Assembly: GCA_019096065.1 (NCBI GenBank)
Contig: JAGUCH010000001.1
Location: 6,138,001-6,202,000 of the forward strand
Source of the DNA: Paracyclopina nana
Lineage: Eukaryota > Arthropoda > Copepoda > Cyclopoida > Cyclopettidae
DNA: 64,000 bases
Direction: 5' to 3'
Part shown: positions 56,661 through 64,000 of the stretch, one piece after another
Layout: each line of letters opens with the position of its first letter
Position numbering within the stretch: position 1 is the stretch's first letter
Notes under the pieces: model-generated
Seen by the model: only the letters and a program-made list of their open reading frames with translations
Database searches by the model: none
What the model was told of the DNA's origin: nothing
Made by a program: the position numbers and the translations under genes

Positions 56661-59600
56661 AAGCTGATACTTATCTGCATCTAATTAATTGCTCGTGATT
56701 GCCAAACCTGCTAGCTACTTTGGCCTAATCAGCTTTGCCACCTTGGCCACGATTTTCGAACTGCGCCACTTCTGCGGGGCAGTTAAAAATTATTGCCTCG
56801 CGAATTACGGCGCGGTCTCATTAAACTATCGCCCAAGATCGCTGAATAAATGAATAGGGAAACCATACTGAGCGGCAGCATTTGCTCGCGACCTCGTAAA
56901 TTCAAAGCCGCGAGTAGTATGTTAAAGGTACAAAATGTCCAACAAAAAGGCTCATATTTCGCCTTGGTCCGAACATGAGCTCTGGAATATAGGATTTGCC
57001 CCTCTTTTGCAAGCTTGCTTATTATATCACGCTCATAAAGCTTTTGCAGAGTTGTTGCTTTAGTTGCTTAGTGGTGTCACGTTTTTCCCCCTCTCCACTC
57101 TGCTAACAAGCTTGTTGCGAGAAGCCCCATAAACAAAAGAAAGTTTAGCGATCGAATTGCTTAAAAAAGGGTGAGCGTTTGAACAACCTCATTAGCTATT
57201 TAGGTCTCTCGTGAGACCGTGCGAAATTGGTTTTTACAACGGGAGCAGTGGTGCAATTAAAGTTGACGAAATTTGAGATGTGCAGAAGAGGGCTTTTTAT
57301 GGCTGGAAAAAATAACAGGGTTATAAAACAGCAGCACCTTTAATGACAGGCCAGTGTTAGCGAAAATGGCCGTTCTACTACTGACCCATCATTGCATATA
57401 GCAGAAGAAGGTTATGGCAGTATGCCTCGATCCTCGTCAAAGAAGCTTTTATCTCTTAGAATCTGCAATGCCTGGAAATTCGTGTGAAAGATAGCTGAAA
57501 TAAGGCAGCTAACTACACGGCCTCAAGTTTGCAAATTCTTGTGGAAATTCTAGCCATTTTTCGGCCTCAATTGCAATGTTGCTTGTGGGAAAGTTGCTAG
57601 CAGTTTTCCATGCTCGTCCTAAGCAGTTATTAGGCTCCTTGTGAAATTACCAAAATAAGTGAAGTAGTTTTTCTCTCGCCACTTTTCCCCTCAGTCCTCT
57701 CAAAATGGGCATTTGAACCATTGAAATTTGTTTGCCTAAAAAAATTGCCCCCATGAAACAAATTCCAATTTGTACTAAAAGAAGATTTCAACACACTTCT
57801 TCCGTGTACGGTATTTTGTGATGTGTACAAAAGAAGATGGGCAAATAATGAGCAACTTTCCTCCAAAGTAGGCAAATCTTGGAGCAAGGCATAAAATTAT
57901 CCTGCTTGATTGATATCTTGAGATGGTTCTTGCAGGAAAATGAAAGTACTTCAATGCCAAGAAAGTTTCCTACATCAAAAAACATAGAATGAAGTAGTAG
58001 TGGTAGCTGGGCAAATTCGCCATGGCCAATTTCCCATTTATGGCCATCACTCAAATTTTGGGGCCAGGAGCCAATAATCGGAGCCCATTTAATATGGGCG
58101 AAAGTTTTCATATTAACTCGAGGAGTTTTAATTCCAAAACGCAGCGTATATATACGAAGTAGCCATCATTGACCGTGCGCATGCCAAGCTATTTTCGTGG
58201 CATGGTTTTCTCTAATCGATTTTCTATGCTCGGCATTGAAATCACCTCTTGAGAATGTCACTCCTGAAGCTCAGGTACAAAACCATGAACCTGGCCTCAA
58301 TTCAACTCTTTGTGGCCTGATTTTCTTGCGAACGCAAAACATGCATTTTGCGTCCATTGTTCCAAGTCAGAAAAATTGATTGATACGCCTGCCCTATTCG
58401 AGCGCCGATCGTTGTTAGCGCCGCTTAACCAGCATTTCACCTGACGTCAAGTTGAGGACAATCCAATTTCTTCTCATGGGTGGTGGACCTGCAGACATTT
58501 TTGTGACATCTCTCTGTCTCCTGCTGCTGTCAGAATTTCTCTCGAGCAGGCTTTAGTAACGCGCAGGAATGGGGGAAAAAATGCAGCTTCATCGAGGAGC
58601 CCTTGACCAGAGTGCACGTCATACTGCATAATAGTATTGAGCGTGTTCCAGTTCTTGGTGAAAGTTCTGCATTGCAATAGCAATTATACCGTAGTTTGCT
58701 GTGTGAAAATGCAAATATTATGCGGTCCGAGAAGAAATCAATACAAAAGCCTGGAAGAATTGGCGGCTGGAACCTCCCAAGAGGTTTCCGTATGCCCTAC
58801 AGTCACAGTAATTACATGGGCACTTTGACTGATTCCTTGGCCAGAAAGAAATGACCCCCTTGAGGTGGGAAAACTCGACTCGAGTCTTTTTCTCGTTATC
58901 AATGATCGCGAATGCATGGCGGGAAGAAAATGATGATTGGCATGCAAACCAGAAACAAAGAAGGTGCAACTTTCATAAAATTGCCATTTGTTGGCAACGC
59001 CTCCTACCAAAATGTCATTGCTGCTGCTGCTGACCCAGTTTTGCTCATTCGAGCACGCAATATTCAGCTGCCAAGCTATCTTTAGTCTTAATTAAAGCCG
59101 GAGAGGTCAATGCTGGAAAAAGGTCAATAATTGCCAACCCAACTAGGAAAATTTTTTGGATGCTAAGCAGGTTCTGGACATGCAAAGACAAGTTTTTGCC
59201 ACTACATTGAAATGTTAGAAACTGCATAGAAAACGTGTACAATTTTTTGATGTGTTTTCTAACAATTTTTTGCTGCTCGTACCCCATCTTCTGGTTTGCG
59301 GCAATTCTGCTGACATTTGTACCTGTTAGAAATCTGGCGTAAACTTGTTCATGTCACATACATGTTTTCAACTATTTTCTATATTTTTCATGAACAAGTT
59401 TACAACAGGAAATCTACGACATTTCATGTGGATGATAGCAACAGATTTCTACCCAAAATCTGGAGATGATGCTAATTGTTCTGAATGCATGTTTTCTTGC
59501 ATGAAACCAACAGTTTTTCTAAAAAACCGTTATTCAAAATGTAGTAAATCTGACGATCACTTTCTGAGCAAGAATGATCTGGAATTTTGCCGAAATCAGC

Positions 59601-62600
59601 TTGGAGCCGGCCATCAGCAGACATTTTGATTGTGGCAAGTTATTTTGAAAATTAAAAGGTTGTCAGTTGAACACAAGATGGTTTTTCATCAATAAAAGCC
59701 TTCCAAGGCAAAGGAAGACCCTCCTGAGCTGAAGAACACAAGCAAATACCCTTGATGGAGGTTATTTTCTTGGGACAGTGCAAAGGTAAAGCATAACAAA
59801 ATTATAAAGGGAAGAAGTCAAGTTACAAAATGCTTAATTTTTAAGGTTTTGGCACAGGAAAGGGGCAGAAATTCATCAACCCTGATTTTGGATGACAAAT
59901 TCCCCAATTCCCCACAACTTGCATCATCACAAAGCATGGACATCTACAAAGATCCCCACAAGCCAAAACCTTGACAAGACCTGAATTGGCAAAACCGAGA
60001 GCAAAACAATTCATTATGTTTAAATATTATTAGAATATACATATTTCCTGTAATGTGAGGCTGTAAGAGGCCAATGAGGCTGCAAAGGGCAGCAAGGCCT
60101 AAATTCGCGACCTTTTTCAACCTCTATTCAAAGACAAGTTTTCAACATGCAAAAAAAAAAATAGCATCACTATCTTATCAAGCTTTCGAGTAAAGCTGTT
60201 GAAAACATAACAGAACGTAATTGTAGATGGGCCACGGTGGTTGCATCGAATGGAGAAGCGACATTTTTGCTGACATGAGAGGGTAAAGTTCTTGCGATAA
60301 CAATTTATTTAAAGTCAGTCTTCCTGAAGCTTGCATCTCCAGATTGGCTAACATGAATGTACCAGTATAGAAGATGTTTGTTAAGATTTTGTGGATAAAT
60401 CAGCTCGATATTCTGAACATGTCAGCTTCATTCTGACCCTTAATTTTCCTAGTTGGGAACACAAAATGGGGGGGCTGAAGCATTAATCAGGGTGTGGATT
60501 TGAGCTCTCCTCAAAATTGTCGATGTTGCTGCTGCAGCAGCAAGACTTGGCAACATATTACCAAAGCTGTCTGGATCATCCCAGATACATCGTCACGATT
60601 TAACGATTGTGCGCCTCAGCGTTGGGATTTTGGAAATAATGACGACGATGATTTTTCACTATTGTCGATAAATAGACTCGTTGATTGTGATTTGGCCGTA
60701 TATACATACTACTTCGTACCATTAGAGCAACAGAAAGCCATCTCTCACCAAAAGTCATTGTGATTATGGTGGTCTCCATTTGGGAAGAAGACCAATATTG
60801 ACAAATCTTCTTATTTTTTACTTGCTCCAAACGTTCTTCGCAGTCCATTTTTTGAAGCCATTCAGCATAAAACCAGAATCCCATTATTGGTTTAGGGCAT
60901 GATTCCATCTAAAAATGTTTTATGCTTTAATAACCTGGTGTTTTGGTTGGCGGTTGAACCATTGGCAACTTGAAAAAAGCCAGCTGCTAATTAAAATTGC
61001 ATCTGCCTCTAATGCAAAGACAAAACCTTTGCATCATATCACCATAAATTGTGGGGCCTCAAAGTCTGGTGAGAAGGGCAAGTGTAGTAAAATAGCATCG
61101 TCTTAAGGCTATTTTTTTGGTGGTGTCGAAACCAGTTTACGCAACCCATTATTTCGCTGCTGTTGCTCAAAGCCTCGCCCCCGTCACAAAATATCCCTCT
61201 TTGGGCTCCTCCAGGAAGTGTCAAATTTTGATATCAGGGATTAGGGCGTGAAAAGTCCACCTTCTTCTCTTCTCGTTAAGCCGTATCGTTGGTTTCGTTT
61301 TTTAGCAGTCCAGCTCAAGTTGGAATAACTAATCTTCTTATCAACTTTCTCTCGAAGATCAATGAGCCTTGGACAAATAGAAGAAGTTGCGTGTGCACCT
61401 TTTGAGGCTTCTGATGGATGACATGAAATCGTTCTCTCAACTTGACCAATGACAAGGGTTCTGCTAAAAGCAAACATATGGCCGAGCTGAAATTAAAAGC
61501 ATTCGACCATCCATCACATCAGAAATTAACACTTCACTATGGAGCCAAAACTGGCGCTTCAACTACTTTGCAATCGCAGTTGTAGAAGGCTGCATTTCCC
61601 ATGATGATTTGCTTTTGCTGTATTCACCGCAAACTTTTGAAATCTCCTACACGTGAATGCTATGAAAGGGACGACGACGAAAGTAGATCAAGTGCTGTAG
61701 GCAAATTAGCATAATGTGAGATTTTAATGCCCTGGTGTGATCCACCTACCACCACCACCACGCATGGCGAACGTGCCAGATAAAACACGTGCAACAGTTT
61801 TTTTAACAGCAAATTGCGACTTGCTCTCAGCTTGGTACACGAGCCTATTTTCGTACTCCATCATATTATATTCTGAGATACAGATCTCGGGAGTTGCAGC
61901 ATATTCACCTAGAGCATAGTGGTTAGAAGTTTTATTGTTCTGTTTTTCCCCCCCAACTTGGCACTCATCGACCGACCTGTTAACTGCCCAGCCATAAAGT
62001 ATCGTGTGCTTTAAATTTGTATGATTTCTATCTCTTTTGTTGTGGTATCATGGAGCCAAATTGTTACTTTCACCCTCATAGTGCACGCAATTTGGAAGAG
62101 GTGTGCCTTTTTGACGGATAGCATCGATATCTTATTGACCAAAAGTCTCCCCTCACTGCTCCACCACGTATATCCCCTTTGCTTTGTCGCTGAATTAGTA
62201 TATTTGCTTGCCTTATGGCTGTAAAGACCTCGTTTTGGTTGGCATGGCTGAGTGTGAATCCAAGTGAGACAATTTGTGGACTTTAATGCCAAAAATTTGC
62301 TTCATGCTTCTTTGAGCTGAAGAAAAACTGTTTCACATGTGTCTTTGGACGACGCCAGCTAAATTGCGGCGAAAGGTGGAGGACTGCTTTCAAGCATAAA
62401 ATCTTCTAATGCTCGAGCTAAAATGTTGCCCTCGAGCTTCTTTTGTTTCGAGCATGGTTGTCGTGAGGAATTCGTCATCGTTTCTGAGGCCTCTCATAAT
62501 TATGTCATGCCCCAGACATTTTTCGTCAAATAATCACTCATTAAATCGCGGCCATGTCCATGCTGCTATTTACAGACATTTGCACTGAGCGAGCGAAGGA

Positions 62601-64000
62601 AGGAAGCTATTTTCATCACGGCAGTTTAGCATTTACGATTATCATCAGTTAATTAATTTCATTGTGACCTTTCTATTCGTGGAGTTGTTTTCACTTTTCG
62701 TATATGGTTTTATTACCCCTGCCCAGCTGTGCTGCAGACGAAATTAAAACCTCGTTTTCGTGTTAACGTCAAAGTTGGGTGGAGCGGAGACCATTTGCAA
62801 ATAAAAAGTCTTCAGTTTGTTGTTCATCTCGTTAACTTCAAAGCTCATTAGCTTCCCTGAGAGAAAATCCATTTTCTTCTCCTCCTACGCAACAAGGGAA
62901 AAGTTGAAATGAGCAACAAGGATATTTGGGATGGATGAAGAGCCAAGAACTTGCTATATTCTGCCTAATTTTCTTTTTCGTTCCGCCCTCACCAATAGAA
63001 GTTGAGGTTTTTCCTCTGATTATATTGCATAATGAAAGTTCTTGGATTTTAAAAACCAGTCTTTTATTGATTTGTAACGATTTTCTTTGGTGGCACGAAA
63101 AACACTACGCAGAAGAAAGTTTGTTTTTGGCTTCCTGTGCATGATGTTCACCATTATAATTGCGATGATATAAACATATTTAGTAACCTGTGGCTTGCAG
63201 CAGCGTTGAAAAATCGACCCGCCATTGCTGTGCTCCACTCTCTGCTTGATGGGCACGTGGTTAATATAAAAAAGTAGCATGTAAACAAATGAATCTGTCT
63301 CCTTGGTGAAGTCTGAAATCTGCGCATGAAATTTTCAAGGTGCTACACATGCCTGAGCATGTGCTTGAGCATGTGTGAAATTGATCACACAAAAAAGTGG
63401 ACTGCTGCCACTACTACAAAACTCTCATCATTTTGCACTATTTTCTAGTCACGATATTAATTTGGCTTCTTTTTGACACGCTGCATTGCATACAAAGAAG
63501 TACAGTAGCCTACTACTACAACTGACCACGCAAACTTTCACTTTAATAAGGAAGGCTCTTCTTAATGATCAGCTAGGTTTGCACACTCAGAATACAAGAA
63601 GGCTGTTCTCATGTTCCCATGATTAGTGTTAGGAAGAAGTGGTTCTCTTGCTGAGCCTTCTCAATCACTCAGTTCATACAAGTTTCATTCACATGGGCAT
63701 CATAGAGCGTTATTTATGATTCTGACCATCAGCTGATGGTGGCCATTCAGCAGCTCCTGTTGTTGTTTTGTCATCGGGAATAAATGGAAGTGGCTGCTGA
63801 GCAAAAATGTGCATTGAAAGGGCTGAAATCTTACTTCATTAATTTCAATAAACTGTTGACAAGTATTGATCTCCGAGCGCTTGAGCTTGACATGAGCCAC
63901 TTTGACCGTACATGGCTGTCACCGACGGAGTGTGTGCAATTTGTCAAAGTGCTTCGATAAGCGCTATGAAAAAAATAGGTTTGATCTTGATTTTTGCCAA
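56661..64000. other. 7.3 kb to the right edge, no supported exon
   Basis: AT-rich sequence without a recognisable exon, RNA gene or element. It could be a long first intron of the gene starting at 56481. Noted but unexplained: repeated GAGCATGTG words near 63350 (TGAGCATGTGCTTGAGCATG). Confidence 0.35.

Overview
The window reads as nuclear DNA of a small invertebrate, most likely an arthropod; a copepod or other crustacean is my guess. It has spliced genes with GT-AG introns from 59 bp to over 3 kb, TATA and TCAGT-type core promoters, AT-rich intergenic DNA, many short inverted-repeat transposons, an opsin, and a Gly/Tyr-rich secreted protein of an arthropod-like kind. Gene models were joined by hand from reading frame, splice sites and intron phase. 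No tRNA, rRNA, CRISPR array or bacterial operon was seen.

Layout. 1-20.1 kb is the gene-bearing part: a possible last exon of an RFamide-like precursor (498-607), a TATA-driven Gly/Tyr-rich secreted protein (1978-2552), a single-pass membrane protein of unknown function (6949-10410, plus strand), a complete seven-exon opsin (17472-10735, minus strand, retinal lysine K307) and a signal-peptide/membrane protein with two duplicated alternative exons (20091-18376, minus strand). Small transposons sit between and inside these genes. 22.3-24.7 kb is a fold-back repeat element with a 719-bp TA-flanked element nested in it.

24.8-36.8 kb holds a small two-exon host gene (24790-26601). Its 3' untranslated region is split by a 10.1-kb Ty3/Gypsy-type LTR retrotransposon (26609-36750) with identical-looking 200-bp LTRs, a GAAC target duplication, gag, pol and a separate env. 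Gag and pol are linked by a textbook -1 frameshift signal. The env resembles chuvirus-type glycoproteins rather than the usual insect errantivirus fusion protein. The element has two in-frame stops in integrase, a frame change in the integrase tail and two frame changes in env, so this copy looks defective in spite of its young LTRs.

36.8-64 kb is a gene-poor AT-rich region. It contains two copies of a 222-bp Harbinger-like MITE, other inverted repeats and a few isolated candidate first exons (41334, 47554, 53219/56481). Their downstream exons were not found, so it may be long introns or regulatory DNA.
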